Notes: a model not told the origin generated them from the letters alone. DNA of 64,000 nt from Paenibacillus lacisoli (GCF_030580655.1 NZ_JAUQTB010000012.1:1-64000); one strand, 5' to 3'. Positions 37,590-48,991 are shown, numbered from the stretch's first letter. Made by a program: numbers and translations.

Positions 37590-38059
37590 TAACGCCGCAG
37601 GACAAGCCGCCCACTGCAGCGCCTTCATCCCGCCGGGCCCAGCTGTCCGGGCTGTTATGCCTTGGCTTGGGCGGCATTCTCGGAGCGTGGAGCCGGTATG
37701 GGCTGCAGATGATCATTCCGGCCGGGAACCATGAATTTCCGTTGAGCGTAATGCTGATTAACTGGATAGGCTGTCTGTTTCTGGGATGGTTCTTCACCCT
37801 GACGCCGCTGTATTGGCGTATTTCGCCACCACTACGGCTGGGGATCGGAACAGGCTTTACCGGAGCATTCACCACGTTCTCCACCTTTAGTGTCGATATC
37901 GTGCATCTGATGGATCTTGGATATGGGGGTACAGCGCTGCTGTATATGACGGCCAGTGTAGGAGGCGGATTGCTGTTATCGTGGGCAGGTGTGCAGCTTG
38001 GCATGATAACAGGCCGCCAATGGCGGTCACCCGGCAGAGACAAGGAGGGCCGGGTATGA
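37586..38059 (+). CDS. crcB: Fluoride channel CrcB/FluC, subunit 1
   Basis: 157 aa, four helices. Conserved GGILGAWSRYGLQ near residue 29-41, the pore Asn in INWIGCLFLGW near 58, and GFTGAFTTFSTFSVD near 90-105 with the phenylalanine box. An N-terminal hydrophilic extension of about 20 residues and a basic C-terminal tail are longer than in subunit 2. Starts inside the rarA stop and its own stop overlaps subunit 2. Dual-topology FluC pairs usually form heterodimers that expel fluoride. Confidence 0.92.
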   Translation: MITPQDKPPTAAPSSRRAQLSGLLCLGLGGILGAWSRYGLQMIIPAGNHEFPLSVMLINWIGCLFLGWFFTLTPLYWRISPPLRLGIGTGFTGAFTTFSTFSVDIVHLMDLGYGGTALLYMTASVGGGLLLSWAGVQLGMITGRQWRSPGRDKEGRV

Positions 38060-38412
38060 TATGGATGGTCGCTATTGGCGGAGCAGCGGGTGCCTTGAGT
38101 CGTTATGGACTGGGAGGCTGGATCAGCCGGCGGACAACTGCCTGGATTCCATGGGGAACCTGGATCATTAACCTGACGGGTTCGCTGCTGCTGGGCCTGC
38201 TGTACAGCTGGCACCGTTCAGGCGCACTGCCGGATTGGGGTTGGGGGCTGGTCGGAGTTGGCTTTTGCGGCGCGTATACGACCTTTTCCACCTTCGGGTA
38301 TGAGACGATTCAGCTGCTGGAAGGACGGCGGATTATACGCGCAGCGGTATATGTCGCCAGCTCGGTCGTGCTCGGGACTGCAGCAGCCTGGCTTGGCATG
38401 GAAATAGGATGA
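38056..38412 (+). CDS. crcB: Fluoride channel CrcB/FluC, subunit 2
   Basis: 118 aa, four helices: AIGGAAGALSRYGLGGW near residue 6-22, the pore Asn in INLTGSLLLGLLY near 39 and GFCGAYTTFSTFGYET near 69-84. ATG at 38056 overlaps the previous stop by 4 bp with AAGGAGGGC upstream. No fluoride riboswitch core is present because the operon enters directly from rarA. Confidence 0.94.
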   Translation: MIWMVAIGGAAGALSRYGLGGWISRRTTAWIPWGTWIINLTGSLLLGLLYSWHRSGALPDWGWGLVGVGFCGAYTTFSTFGYETIQLLEGRRIIRAAVYVASSVVLGTAAAWLGMEIG

Positions 38413-38442
38413 ATGGATGCTGGTAATGGAGCCGTTCAATAG

Positions 38443-38470
38443 AAAAAGCGGGCCATTGGCCCGCTTTTTA
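38443..38470. terminator. Bidirectional terminator between crcB and ppk2
   Basis: AAAAAGCGGGCC-ATT-GGCCCGCTTTTT, perfect, with A-run and T-run on opposite sides. Confidence 0.93.
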
Positions 38471-39301
38471 TTTGGATGAATCACGCTCCTCGTACAGCTG
38501 CGGGAGCAGGGATTGAAGAGAAGGGTTGGGTTCCGGCTCTGACAGGTCCAGCTTCTCCAGCGTGTCAACGACAATTTTTAATACGGCATAGTCCCGATGC
38601 CAGCGATGATCCGCCGGGACAATATACCATGGAGCGTCCTCTGAGCTGCAATGCTTGAAAATATCCTCATAGTATTCCTGGTAACGATCCCAGGACTTCC
38701 GCTCAATCAGATCATTTTCGTCAAATTTCCAGTTCTTGTGCGGCTTCTCGATCCGGTCGATCAGCTTGTTCAGTTGGAAATCCTTGGAGATGTGCAGGAA
38801 TATCTTGACCACTTTCACCTTATTATCGGCGAGCAGCGACTCAAAATGATTGATATGCTTGAAGTTCCGCTTTGCCATCTCATCATTCACGGAGCCATGC
38901 ACACGGGTGACCAGCACATCTTCATAATAAGATCGGTTAAACGCCGCCATATATCCCAAGCCGGGAACGTGCCGGTGAGCACGCCACAGAAAGTCGTGGC
39001 TGGCTTCCTCAGCCGTGGGTGCCTTGAAGCTGTGCGTCTGAACCCCCTGCGGATTGACCTCGGTGAAGACATTTTTGATCACGCCATCCTTGCCGCTGCA
39101 ATCCATTCCCTGAAACACGAATAATACAGCATGCTCTTTACTGGCGAACAGCTTGCTCTGCAGCTTGTTTAGCTTCTCACGCAGCGGCTGCATCGCCTTC
39201 TCTGCATCCTTGCTGTTCTTGAGGGAACCTGTATCACGAGGATCAATATGCTTTAATTTAATTTTCTCGTCCGGTGCTGCCAACCAATCATGCTTGGACA
39301 T
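38468..39301 (-). CDS. ppk2: Polyphosphate kinase 2 family protein
   Basis: 277 aa. Transfers phosphate between polyphosphate and nucleotides. Walker A-like FQGMDCSGKDG near residue 62-72, lid-region RVHG and NRSYYEDVLVTRVHG near 120-135, Walker B-type positions around it, and C-terminal WYIVPADHRWHRDYAVL near 240. The ATG at 39301 follows AAGGGAGAAG. Class (AMP-, ADP-phosphorylating or both) cannot be assigned by eye. Single gene between two terminators. Confidence 0.9.
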   Translation of the reverse strand: MSKHDWLAAPDEKIKLKHIDPRDTGSLKNSKDAEKAMQPLREKLNKLQSKLFASKEHAVLFVFQGMDCSGKDGVIKNVFTEVNPQGVQTHSFKAPTAEEASHDFLWRAHRHVPGLGYMAAFNRSYYEDVLVTRVHGSVNDEMAKRNFKHINHFESLLADNKVKVVKIFLHISKDFQLNKLIDRIEKPHKNWKFDENDLIERKSWDRYQEYYEDIFKHCSSEDAPWYIVPADHRWHRDYAVLKIVVDTLEKLDLSEPEPNPSLQSLLPQLYEERDSSK

Positions 39302-39375
39302 ATTTTCAACTTCTCCCTTCAAATGGCGAAATGACTATAACTTTATGTAAGTTCTTACCCACTTAGACGGCCAGC

Positions 39376-39411
39376 GAAAAAACAGCCCTGCAGTTCAAGC
39401 TGCAGGGCTGT
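39376..39411 (-). terminator. Terminator after mnmA
   Basis: Read on the minus strand: ACAGCCCTGCAG / CTGCAGGGCTGT perfect 12-bp stem, followed by TTTTTT. Confidence 0.9.
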
Positions 39412-39432
39412 CCAGGTTATTCATATTAGAAA

Positions 39433-40871
<1,439 letters not shown>

Positions 40872-41291
40872 TTGAAAATTTCGACCAAAGGACGTTACGG
40901 TCTGACCATTATGATGGAGCTGGCTTCCCGTTTCGGTGAAGGTCCGACTTCCCTTAAGAGCATCGCTGAGAAGAATAACCTCTCCGAGCACTATCTGGAG
41001 CAGCTGATTGCGCCGCTGCGCAACGCTGGTCTGGTGAAGAGTATCCGCGGAGCTTACGGCGGTTATATTTTATCTAATGATCCTGAGCATACAACGGCAG
41101 GCGATATTATCCGTGTGCTGGAGGGACCGATCTCGCCGGTGGATTTTACGGAAGAGGACGATCCGGCCAAGCGCAACCTGTGGCTGCGCATTCGGGACAG
41201 CATCGCCGACGTGCTGGATTCCACAACATTGAAGGATCTCATAACCTACAATGATGCGGAGCAGGCTAACGATTATATGTTTTACATTTAA
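40872..41291 (+). CDS. cymR: Rrf2-family cysteine metabolism repressor CymR
   Basis: 139 aa, matching B. subtilis CymR (138 aa) in start MKISTKGRYGLTIM, recognition region NNLSEHYLEQLIAPLRNAGLVKS and end DYMFYI. No Fe-S cysteines are present, as expected for CymR rather than IscR. Represses sulfur uptake and cysteine biosynthesis with CysK as partner in Bacillus. TTG start at 40872 after GAAAGAGGTGG. Confidence 0.95.
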   Translation: MKISTKGRYGLTIMMELASRFGEGPTSLKSIAEKNNLSEHYLEQLIAPLRNAGLVKSIRGAYGGYILSNDPEHTTAGDIIRVLEGPISPVDFTEEDDPAKRNLWLRIRDSIADVLDSTTLKDLITYNDAEQANDYMFYI

Positions 41292-41318
41292 TAGCTGCAG
41301 CATGCAGACCAAAGGACC

Positions 41319-41350
41319 AAAGGCATACCCCTCGGGTAGTGCCTTTTTGG
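41319..41350 (+). terminator. Terminator after cymR
   Basis: AAAGGCA-TACCC / GGGTA-GTGCCTTTTT hairpin with a bulge. Convergent DUF421 ends about 65 bp beyond. Confidence 0.8.
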
Positions 41351-41416
41351 TTTTGCCAAACGCTGAGGGTCTTCTTTATCATTAAAGCTGTTGTCCCGAA
41401 TGTACTGACATCTTCA

Positions 41417-41947
41417 TCAGGAATGTTTCGGGTCTTTGACATTTTCCATCGTACTGTGATCCTTGTCATTGGACGTTGTAATGACCGAGACCGTTCCGTC
41501 GCTCTCCAAAACCACAGCCTCCACCTGATGCATCGAGGAGACTCCCTGATTTCTAGCCGCCTGCCAAATCTCTTTTTCCTCAATACGTTCTTTTTTCATT
41601 GCCGCATGCAGGAATTCATTATTATAAAAAAGCAGCACAGGGCTGGACTTAATGATATTGCTTATGATCTCGGAGCGTACCGCTGTCCACGCTACTGCAT
41701 ACTGAAGCACAATCAGGACAGCGATCGCGGTGAACCCTTCCGCGAGAGCGACGTTTTTATTCAAAAGGATCGTGGCCAGAATAGAACCGAGGGCAACCGT
41801 AACAACAAGATCGAATGCATTCATTTTGGACAGCGTGCGCTTACCGAACATACGAAGGATTAGAATCAGCAGCACATAACTGAGGATGCCAATGATGATT
41901 GTGCGGTAAATATTTTCCCATCCGTTAAAAAACATTTGAGTTATCAT
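41417..41947 (-). CDS. DUF421 (YetF-like) membrane protein 2
   Basis: 176 aa. Three N-terminal helices, signature LILRMFGKRTLSKMNAFDLVVTVALGS, then a short cytoplasmic domain with EIWQAARNQGVSSMHQVEAVVLESDGT. About 70 residues shorter than the other DUF421 protein at 10 kb and only distantly similar. The start is uncertain: AAAGGAG is one base before ATG 41947 and 13 before ATG 41935. Function unknown. Confidence 0.82.
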   Translation of the reverse strand: MITQMFFNGWENIYRTIIIGILSYVLLILILRMFGKRTLSKMNAFDLVVTVALGSILATILLNKNVALAEGFTAIAVLIVLQYAVAWTAVRSEIISNIIKSSPVLLFYNNEFLHAAMKKERIEEKEIWQAARNQGVSSMHQVEAVVLESDGTVSVITTSNDKDHSTMENVKDPKHS

Positions 41948-42077
41948 TCTCCTTTCAGTAGTCATGCTGTTCTTTACCTGATCTGGCTGTACTGAAACAC
42001 TTGCAGGAGAAACGTAAAGGTGAATTTTGGAGATGAAATACGAACATAACGTTCTGGAACAATTCCTTGACAGCTGG

Positions 42078-42083
42078 TATAAT
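42078..42083 (+). promoter_or_regulatory. Probable -10 box of nifS promoter
   Basis: Perfect TATAAT 128 bp before the nifS start; -35 region TGGAAC at 17 bp is weak. The long leader is AT-rich and shows no recognised riboswitch. Confidence 0.45.
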
Positions 42084-42210
42084 AGTAAAATTGGCCACTA
42101 TAACAAAAATCAAGGTAATGACAAGAAATTAAAGATAAAATCATATCGCGGCTTGAGCGGTCGTTCATAGATGTACGAAAATTCTATATTTGAATTTGAG
42201 GTGGTAAAGG

Positions 42211-43362
42211 ATGAAGCATCTGTATTTGGACCATGCTGCATCGACCCCGGTCCATCCCGAGGTTGCCAAGGTAATGATGGAAGTGATGACCGGGCAGTAC
42301 GGCAATGCATCCAGTGTGCACGCCTTCGGCCGGGCTGCCAAGCGCACGGTAAGCGGTGCAAGGGATCGAATCGCGGCTTCTTTGGGCTGTCTGCCTGACG
42401 AGCTGGTATTCACCGGCGGAGGGACAGAGAGTGATAATCTGGCGCTGTTCGGCATCGCTGCCGGTCGTGCGGGCCAGGGCGGACATATCATAACGACGGC
42501 TGTGGAGCATCATGCCGTCCTCCACGCCTGTGAGGAGCTGGAATGCCAGGGCTTCCGGGTCACTTATCTCCCCGTTGACTCTCATGGACGGATCCGTATA
42601 CAGGATCTTGAAGAGGCCATTACCCCGGATACATTTCTGATCAGTGTTATGTATGGTAATAACGAGGTGGGGACGCTTCAGCCCATTGAAGAGATTGGAA
42701 CACTGGCGCGTGAGCATGGCATTGTGTTTCATGTGGATGCCGTTCAGGTTCTTGGTTCGGTACCCATTTCCTGCAAGGAACTCCCGGTGGATCTGATGAG
42801 CTTTTCCTCCCACAAAATTAACGGACCACAGGGTGTGGGTGCTCTATATGTACGCAAAGGGGTCGCCCTCCAGCCAAGAGCTTTCGGTGGACTGCAGGAG
42901 AAGAAACGCCGCGCAGGCACCGAAAATATGGCGGGAATTGCCGGATTCGCCAAGGCGATGGAGATCGCTGCTGCATCGATAGAGGAACGCCGTGCCCATG
43001 ACCTGGAGCTACGGAAAGTTTTCCTGGACCGGCTGGAAGCTTGCGCGGGCGCAGCCCATTTTGTCGTAAACGGGGATCCCGAGCATTTTCTGCCCCATAT
43101 TGTGAATATAAGCTTTCCTGAGACGGACACAGAGACGCTGCTCATGAACCTTGATATGGAAGGGATCGCGGCTGCAAGCGGATCAGCCTGCACATCCGGT
43201 TCGCTGGAAATATCACATGTTCTGCAAGCTATGAAACTTTCAGAAGATGTTTTGCGTTCTGCGGTTCGTTTTAGCTTCGGTTTGGGTAATACTACGGAAG
43301 AAATGGAATATACGGCCGATAAAATTGGAACCATTCTTGGACGGCTGCGTAATAGACATTAG
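42211..43362 (+). CDS. nifS: Cysteine desulfurase (NifS/IscS family)
   Basis: 383 aa PLP enzyme making persulfide sulfur. N-terminal MKHLYLDHAASTPVHPEV, PLP Lys202 in SFSSHKINGPQGVG, His-containing TAVEHHAVL near residue 97-105, and catalytic Cys327 in GSACTSGSLE on a long loop as in group I desulfurases. RBS GAGGTGGTAAAGG. By Bacillus analogy (YrvO) it supplies MnmA, encoded 1.7 kb away on the other strand, and is near cymR. Confidence 0.93.
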   Translation: MKHLYLDHAASTPVHPEVAKVMMEVMTGQYGNASSVHAFGRAAKRTVSGARDRIAASLGCLPDELVFTGGGTESDNLALFGIAAGRAGQGGHIITTAVEHHAVLHACEELECQGFRVTYLPVDSHGRIRIQDLEEAITPDTFLISVMYGNNEVGTLQPIEEIGTLAREHGIVFHVDAVQVLGSVPISCKELPVDLMSFSSHKINGPQGVGALYVRKGVALQPRAFGGLQEKKRRAGTENMAGIAGFAKAMEIAAASIEERRAHDLELRKVFLDRLEACAGAAHFVVNGDPEHFLPHIVNISFPETDTETLLMNLDMEGIAAASGSACTSGSLEISHVLQAMKLSEDVLRSAVRFSFGLGNTTEEMEYTADKIGTILGRLRNRH

Positions 43363-43435
43363 GGTGTCTCTATGCAATGGACAAGGAGGGCAGGTGTTTT
43401 CCATTTCATCTTGAAGATGAGGAGGGTTACCCGCC

Positions 43436-43957
43436 ATGAAACTGCAGGAAATGATTGGACTTGCTGTATTTGATGTGGAGGATGGCAAGCAGATTGGCAA
43501 AGTCCACGATTTTGTTCTGACAGCTGACTGGAAGATTGAAGCCATTGAACTGGAAGGCAAAGGACTCTTTTCCGCGCAGGTGAAGATTGTGCGGTGGGAG
43601 GACATCGTTGCCTACGGCGAAGATGCCGTAATGATTCGCAACCAACAGGCTGTCCGCAAGGCGGGCGCCGACGATATACAATACACATACATGCTTGGCA
43701 GCAGTAAGCTGAAGGATTTGTCCGTCCTGACGGAAGAAGGGGTCAACCTGGGTCACGTCAGTGATGTTTATTTTGAACAGGAAATGGGAAACCAGATATT
43801 AGGTCTGGAAATTAGTGATGGTTTTGTATCGGATTTGATCGACGGGCGCCGCTGGCTGTCCTGTACCAGTGACATGGTGATTGGGGAGAATGCTGTTATG
43901 GTGCCACCCCTCAGCGAGCAGCGTCTGGAAAAAGCCATACATTCTATGAATGGATAG
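43436..43957 (+). CDS. yrrD: PRC-barrel domain protein (YrrD-like)
   Basis: 173 aa with two PRC-barrel repeats: residues 1-75 (LQEMIGLAVFDVEDGKQIGK, IEAIELEG) and 85-165 (LKDLSVLTEEGVNLGHVSDV). No membrane segment. Function unknown; the B. subtilis homologue also sits between nifS/mnmA and alaS. RBS GATGAGGAGGGTTACCCGCC before ATG. Confidence 0.85.
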   Translation: MKLQEMIGLAVFDVEDGKQIGKVHDFVLTADWKIEAIELEGKGLFSAQVKIVRWEDIVAYGEDAVMIRNQQAVRKAGADDIQYTYMLGSSKLKDLSVLTEEGVNLGHVSDVYFEQEMGNQILGLEISDGFVSDLIDGRRWLSCTSDMVIGENAVMVPPLSEQRLEKAIHSMNG

Positions 43958-43969
43958 GTGATTTTTATA

Positions 43970-44179
43970 ATGAAGTGTCCAAATTGCAGTTCCAAAGATA
44001 TCGGGAAAATCGGTTCCCATCAATTCTACTGCTGGGGCTGTTTTATCGAACTGAACGTAAGCGGAGACAAAATGTCTGTATATCAGGTAGAGGAAGATGG
44101 AACGCTCAGTTCGCTGGATGATTTGTTCTTCGGCGAAGAGCTTCCGCAGGACCTTCCTCATCTGCATGCGTCATCCTGA
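43970..44179 (+). CDS. Small zinc-ribbon-like protein
   Basis: 69 aa. N-terminal CPNC and YCWGC, separated by about 18 residues, form a probable four-Cys zinc ribbon; the C-terminal half is acidic (VEEDGTLSSLDDLFFGEEL). ATG 43970 follows TAGGTGAT by 9 bases; the GTG at 43958 directly abuts the yrrD stop. Same operon as yrrD. Role unknown. Confidence 0.75.
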   Translation: MKCPNCSSKDIGKIGSHQFYCWGCFIELNVSGDKMSVYQVEEDGTLSSLDDLFFGEELPQDLPHLHASS

Positions 44180-44264
44180 TTGAAGCAACAGCTTCATCTA
44201 GAAGCGGTTTTCCGCGTCTGAGATGAGGGTGTAGGAGATATGCTTGCTTTACATATTTTTGAGA

Positions 44265-44292
44265 ACCGGACTCCTTGGAGTCCGGTTTTTTC
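44265..44292 (+). terminator. Terminator before yrrI-like gene
   Basis: ACCGGACTCC-TT-GGAGTCCGGT perfect stem with six Ts. It lies within a longer theoretical reading frame of the next gene, which argues for the later GTG start. Confidence 0.9.
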
Positions 44293-44365
44293 GTGCCCGC
44301 TAATATTATCACTTTCCGGTACATATAATGAACACCAGAAAGCTAGTCCGGAGGGTGGGAGAAAG

Positions 44366-45433
44366 GTGGAGCATCTGACCAAAAACAAAATATTCCGCTA
44401 CGGTGTTGTGCTGCTGCTGGCACTGATCATCCTGTATTTTCTCTGGCAGCTCCGTCCGCTGTTTTGGGGAATCATTGCTTTCATCAAGACGATTTTCGCT
44501 CCTTTCGCTATTGCATTGATTATCTCCTATGTGCTGAATCCGGTCGTTAGCATGCTGGGCAGCCGAAAAGTTCCGCGCAGCGTGGCCGTACTTTTGATCT
44601 ATGCTGTATTTCTTACATCAGTAGGTGTCATCCTCATGAACCTGATTCCGATGCTGATTGAGCAGCTGACTGAACTGAATGAACATCTGCCGGAGTTAAC
44701 GATGCATGCACAGGGTCTGATGACGAATCTGGATTCCGGCTTGCTGCCTCCAGGCGTGCGCACAGGGATGAATAACTGGTTTTTCCAGATGGAAAATCGT
44801 CTGGCGGCAGGAATATCCACCTTTATGGATAATATCGGCGGTTTAATTAATACGCTGTTCAGCGTGTTTATCGTGCCGTTTCTGATCTTCTATATGCTAA
44901 AAGATTTCGATGTGTTTGAGCGGATGGTGGTTTCCTATCTTCCCCGTTCGCGGCGGAAGTCCATCGTCGTGCTGCTAAAGGAAATAGATCATGCGCTGGG
45001 CAATTATATCCGGGGGCAGCTGCTGGTCTGTGTTATTATCGGTGTGTTTGCTTATATCGGCTACGCGCTGATTGGCATGCCCTATGCGCTGCTGCTTGCA
45101 AGTGTCGTGGCCGTATTCAATATTGTGCCTTATCTTGGCCCCTTTCTGGGAGCTGCACCGGCGGTAGTGATGGCTTCCACAATCTCGCTTCGGATGGTTC
45201 TGTTCGTGGTCGTCGTTAATACCGTGTGCCAAATCCTGGAGAGCAATGTGATCTCGCCGCAGGTGGTGGGACGCAGGCTGCATCTGCACCCGTTATTTAT
45301 CATTTTTGCCCTCCTCGTCGGCGGAGAAGTGGCAGGGGTACCGGGCCTGATTCTGGCTGTACCCGTGTTCGCGGTGCTGAAGGTCATTGTTCAGCATATC
45401 TTCGCCTATTATGTGAAACGCAGGCCGGTATGA
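44366..45433 (+). CDS. yrrI: AI-2E family transporter (YrrI-like)
   Basis: 355 aa, GTG start at 44366 after GGAGGG and GGGAG. About seven membrane segments with the large periplasmic-like loop (residues about 105-165) and the conserved C-terminal block AVFNIVPYLGPFLGAAPAVV near 245-265, then QVVGRRLHLHPLFIIFALLVGG near 290-310. Some relatives move sodium/protons or AI-2; substrate here unknown. A second, divergent family member lies at 57.9-59.1 kb. Confidence 0.88.
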   Translation: MEHLTKNKIFRYGVVLLLALIILYFLWQLRPLFWGIIAFIKTIFAPFAIALIISYVLNPVVSMLGSRKVPRSVAVLLIYAVFLTSVGVILMNLIPMLIEQLTELNEHLPELTMHAQGLMTNLDSGLLPPGVRTGMNNWFFQMENRLAAGISTFMDNIGGLINTLFSVFIVPFLIFYMLKDFDVFERMVVSYLPRSRRKSIVVLLKEIDHALGNYIRGQLLVCVIIGVFAYIGYALIGMPYALLLASVVAVFNIVPYLGPFLGAAPAVVMASTISLRMVLFVVVVNTVCQILESNVISPQVVGRRLHLHPLFIIFALLVGGEVAGVPGLILAVPVFAVLKVIVQHIFAYYVKRRPV

Positions 45434-45439
45434 GCGCCG

Positions 45440-45468
45440 TTGACAGCGGCCTGGTACACGCATATACT
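45440..45468 (+). promoter_or_regulatory. Sigma-A-type promoter of alaS
   Basis: Consensus TTGACA (45440-45445), 17-bp spacer, TATACT (45463-45468). It begins 7 bp after the yrrI stop. Confidence 0.92.
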
Positions 45469-45494
45469 AACTGTATATGTCTGTTCAAATCTCA

Positions 45495-45756
45495 AAGCTG
45501 AGATGAAATGGAGTACGCCGGGGTTCCTTCCCCAGAGAGCCGGTTCCCTACCCTGTGGTAGTGGCTGCAAGAACCGGTGAAGTTGAAACGGCGGAAAGCT
45601 GATTTCGGAGTGCGGGTCAAGCCCGCCGGGTGGCACCCGTTATTCAGCCGCAATAAGGCGATCTCCCGATGGGCTCATGTGGACCATAAGTGCGGAGATA
45701 ACCAGGGTGGTACCGCGACACAATCGTCCCTGAATTTATTCAGGGGCGTTTTTTTG
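45495..45756 (+). promoter_or_regulatory. T-box leader of alaS, specifier GCT (Ala)
   Basis: T-box AGGGTGGTACCGCG at 45704-45717 and terminator CGTCCCTGAAT / ATTCAGGGGCG with seven Ts at 45725-45755. In stem I, AGTA (45512-45515) precedes CGCCG (45516-45520), which pairs with CGGCG (45589-45593). The loop then reads GAA-A-GCT, giving an Ala codon at 45598-45600. TGGT in the T-box suits discriminator A of tRNA-Ala. Confidence 0.93.
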
Positions 45757-45807
45757 TTGTCAGGAGATCACGATCGTTAATTCAATGAGAATATGGAGGC
45801 AAATCCA

Positions 45808-48432
45808 ATGAAAGCTAGTGAAATTCGTTCGAAGTGGCTTGATTTTTTCGCTGAGAAAGGTCATAAAATTGAGCCGAGTGCTTCGCTTGTACCGCACAAT
45901 GACCCGTCCCTGCTGTGGATCAATGCGGGTATGGCACCGCTGAAAAAGTATTTTGACGGCCGTGTCGTGCCTGAGAATCCGCGTATTGCCAACTCACAGA
46001 AATGTATCCGTACCAATGATATTGAGAATGTCGGTAAAACCCGCCGTCACCATACGTTCTTTGAGATGATGGGGAACTTTTCGATCGGGGACTACTTCAA
46101 GGAAGAAGTAATTACCTGGGCATGGGAATTCCTCACAGATAAGAAGTGGATCGGATTTGATCCGGAGCGTCTGTCCGTCACCGTCTATCCGGAGGATGGA
46201 GAAGCATTCAAGCTGTGGAATGAGAAGATCGGTCTGCCTGCAGAACGCATCATCAAGCTGGAAGATAACTTCTGGGATATCGGTGAAGGCCCTTGCGGAC
46301 CGTGTACTGAGATTTTCTATGACCGCGGGGAAGCCTACGGCAGCGATATGTCTGATCCGGAAATGTACCCGGGCGGCGAGAACGAGCGTTACCTCGAGGT
46401 ATGGAACCTCGTGTTCTCCCAGTTCAACCATAACAAGGACGGCAGCTACACACCGCTTCCTAATAAGAACATTGATACCGGTGCGGGCCTGGAACGTTTT
46501 GCATCCATTCTGCAGAACGTCGATTCCAACTTTGACACCGACTTGTTCCAGCCTTTCATTCAGAGAACAGCCGGGATGGCCGGCATCAAGTACAATGACA
46601 GCGTGGAAGGCGATATCGCCTTAAAGGTCATCGCAGACCACGTGCGTACAGTAGCCTTCGCCGTTGGTGATGGTGTGATGCCTTCCAACGAAGGTCGCGG
46701 TTATGTTATCCGCCGCCTGCTGCGCCGTGCGGTCCGCTACGGTAAAGTGATCGGTCTGGACCGTCCGTTCCTGTACGAATTGACCGAAACGGTAGCTGAA
46801 GTGATGGGTGTATATTATCCGGAAGTAGTCGAAAAGCGTGAATTTATCGCCAAGGTTATCAAAACCGAGGAGGAACGCTTCCACGAGACATTGAGTGACG
46901 GCCTGGCTATCCTGTCGGATATCAGCGGACAGATCAAATCCCAGGGCGGAACGATGATCAGCGGCAAGGATGCTTTCAAGCTGTATGATACGTACGGATT
47001 CCCGTTTGACCTGACTGAAGACTATGCGATGGAGCAGGGTTTGACTGTAGACCGGGAAGGCTTCGACGCTGCCATGCAGGAGCAGCGTGACCGTGCGCGT
47101 GCTGCACGCCAGGAGAGCGAAAGCATGAAGGTGCAGGGCGGCGCGTTGTCCGATTTGACGGTTAAAAGTGAATTTGTTGGATATAATGACCTCGTGACCG
47201 AGTCCACGATCGTAGCCATTGTTGTGAATGATGAAGCTGCGGATTCGGCTGGAGAGGGCCAATCCTGTCAGATCGTACTGGACAAGACTCCATTCTATTC
47301 CGAGAGCGGCGGCCAGGTAAGTGACCAGGGGCTTCTGCGCAGCGGATCAGTGACAGCTAAAGTGACGGGCATGTTCAAAGCACCGCTGGGACAACCGGTT
47401 CATGTAGTTACCATTGAAGCCGGTGAACTCAAGGTAGGCGACGTCGTGAAGGCAGAAGTGGATGCGGCTGAACGCAGTGACATCGTCAAGAACCACACGG
47501 CTACCCATCTGCTGCACCGTGCACTGAAGGATGTGCTGGGTGAGCATGTGAATCAGGCGGGTTCCCTGGTGGAGCCGCAGCGCCTGCGTTTTGACTTCTC
47601 TCATTTCGGCAGCATTACACCGGAAGAGCTGGCTGAAGTGGAACGCCGTGTAAACCGTGAAATCTGGAATAACATTGATGTCAATATTGAACATAAAGGC
47701 ATCGACGAAGCGAAAGCGATGGGTGCCATGGCGTTGTTCGGCGAGAAGTATGGCGATATCGTCCGTGTGGTTCAGGTTGGCAATTACAGTATCGAGCTGT
47801 GCGGCGGCTGCCATGTGCGCAACACATCCGAGATCGGATTGTTCAAGCTGGTCAGCGAGAGCGGCATCGGTTCGGGGGTACGCCGTATTGAGGCGGTAAC
47901 CGGACGTTTTGCTTATGAGTACCTAGAAGGACAGCTTGAGATCCTGAAGCTCTCTGCCGGAATGCTGAAGTCCAATCTGACCGAGGTGCCAAAGCGGATC
48001 GAAGCGCTGCAGCAGCAGGTGAAAGATCTGGGCCGCGAGAATGAGTCCCTGCAAGGAAAGCTGAGCGCGATCGAAGCGGGTCAGCTGACGGATCAGGTTG
48101 TTGATGTGAATGGTGTTCAGCTGCTGGCTGCCAAAGTGCAGGCTTCCGGCATGGATACGCTTCGTACAATTGCTGATGAGCTGAAAGGCAAGCTGCCTTC
48201 GGCAGTGCTGGTGCTTGGAGCGGCTGCGGACGAGAAAGTGAACTTCGTGGTAGCTGTACCTGCAGAGCTGGTAAAATCCGGGCTTCATGCCGGAAAGCTG
48301 GTCAAAGAGATTGCAGCGGTATGCGGCGGCGGCGGTGGCGGACGTCCGGATATGGCACAAGCCGGTGGTAAGGACGCTTCCAAGCTGGACGAAGCGCTTG
48401 ATCTCGCCAAAGAACTGGTAGGACGCGGCTAA
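45808..48432 (+). CDS. alaS: Alanyl-tRNA synthetase
   Basis: 874 aa. N-terminal class II catalytic core ([57 protein letters not shown]), tRNA-recognition domain, editing domain with [11 protein letters not shown] near residue 562 and CGGCH near 665, and a C-Ala oligomerisation domain ending in [20 protein letters not shown] 45808 has TGGAGG eight bases upstream. Controlled by the preceding T-box. Confidence 0.97.
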   Translation: MKASEIRSKWLDFFAEKGHKIEPSASLVPHNDPSLLWINAGMAPLKKYFDGRVVPENPRIANSQKCIRTNDIENVGKTRRHHTFFEMMGNFSIGDYFKEEVITWAWEFLTDKKWIGFDPERLSVTVYPEDGEAFKLWNEKIGLPAERIIKLEDNFWDIGEGPCGPCTEIFYDRGEAYGSDMSDPEMYPGGENERYLEVWNLVFSQFNHNKDGSYTPLPNKNIDTGAGLERFASILQNVDSNFDTDLFQPFIQRTAGMAGIKYNDSVEGDIALKVIADHVRTVAFAVGDGVMPSNEGRGYVIRRLLRRAVRYGKVIGLDRPFLYELTETVAEVMGVYYPEVVEKREFIAKVIKTEEERFHETLSDGLAILSDISGQIKSQGGTMISGKDAFKLYDTYGFPFDLTEDYAMEQGLTVDREGFDAAMQEQRDRARAARQESESMKVQGGALSDLTVKSEFVGYNDLVTESTIVAIVVNDEAADSAGEGQSCQIVLDKTPFYSESGGQVSDQGLLRSGSVTAKVTGMFKAPLGQPVHVVTIEAGELKVGDVVKAEVDAAERSDIVKNHTATHLLHRALKDVLGEHVNQAGSLVEPQRLRFDFSHFGSITPEELAEVERRVNREIWNNIDVNIEHKGIDEAKAMGAMALFGEKYGDIVRVVQVGNYSIELCGGCHVRNTSEIGLFKLVSESGIGSGVRRIEAVTGRFAYEYLEGQLEILKLSAGMLKSNLTEVPKRIEALQQQVKDLGRENESLQGKLSAIEAGQLTDQVVDVNGVQLLAAKVQASGMDTLRTIADELKGKLPSAVLVLGAAADEKVNFVVAVPAELVKSGLHAGKLVKEIAAVCGGGGGGRPDMAQAGGKDASKLDEALDLAKELVGRG

Positions 48433-48594
48433 CTTGGACTGAGTAATGAAGTCCGGCAGTTCGCGAGCCATTTGAATAAGCAAAAAAAATGGGATCTGTA
48501 AAGCCTTTGTTTCCTTCCAAGCATGTGATTATGGTATGATGGAGGGGAATAGACTGGCATGATCCCATGTTTTTGCGGAAGCGAGGTGTCATCA

Positions 48595-48855
48595 ATGGAC
48601 TCCATGGATAAGACAGTCAAGTTTAATGTCAGGGGCGATGAGAAAGAGGCCTCCCCCAAGGAAATACTGCTGACGGTATACGATTCGCTAGTGGAGAAGG
48701 AGTACAATCCGATCAATCAGATTGTCGGCTATTTGTTATCCGGAGACCCGGCGTATATCCCGCGGCACAATAATGCCAGAAGCCTGGTCCGCAAGAAGGA
48801 ACGTGACGAGCTGATTGAAGAGTTGGTTCGTTCTTATCTTGCCCAGCACCGGTAA
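48595..48855 (+). CDS. ireB: IreB-family regulatory phosphoprotein
   Basis: 86 aa. DUF965/IreB family; in Enterococcus IreB is a small substrate of the PASTA kinase IreK and modulates antimicrobial tolerance. Core [20 protein letters not shown] and [20 protein letters not shown] is diagnostic. Threonine near the N-terminus (DKTVKF) is the expected phosphorylation zone. ATG 48595 follows GAGGTG. Sits between alaS and ruvX as in Bacillus. Confidence 0.93.
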   Translation: MDSMDKTVKFNVRGDEKEASPKEILLTVYDSLVEKEYNPINQIVGYLLSGDPAYIPRHNNARSLVRKKERDELIEELVRSYLAQHR

Positions 48856-48991
48856 CCCTGTGGATTGTTCTTGGTAAGGAGCAGGGCTGCCGGTCAGGTT
48901 CTGCAGGTTGTTTTTAGGCGGGCAGAGCCGGGCATGAGGCTTGATTAGCTTTGCAGTCAGGGCTGTCCCTGACGGAATGGAGAATTATTGC

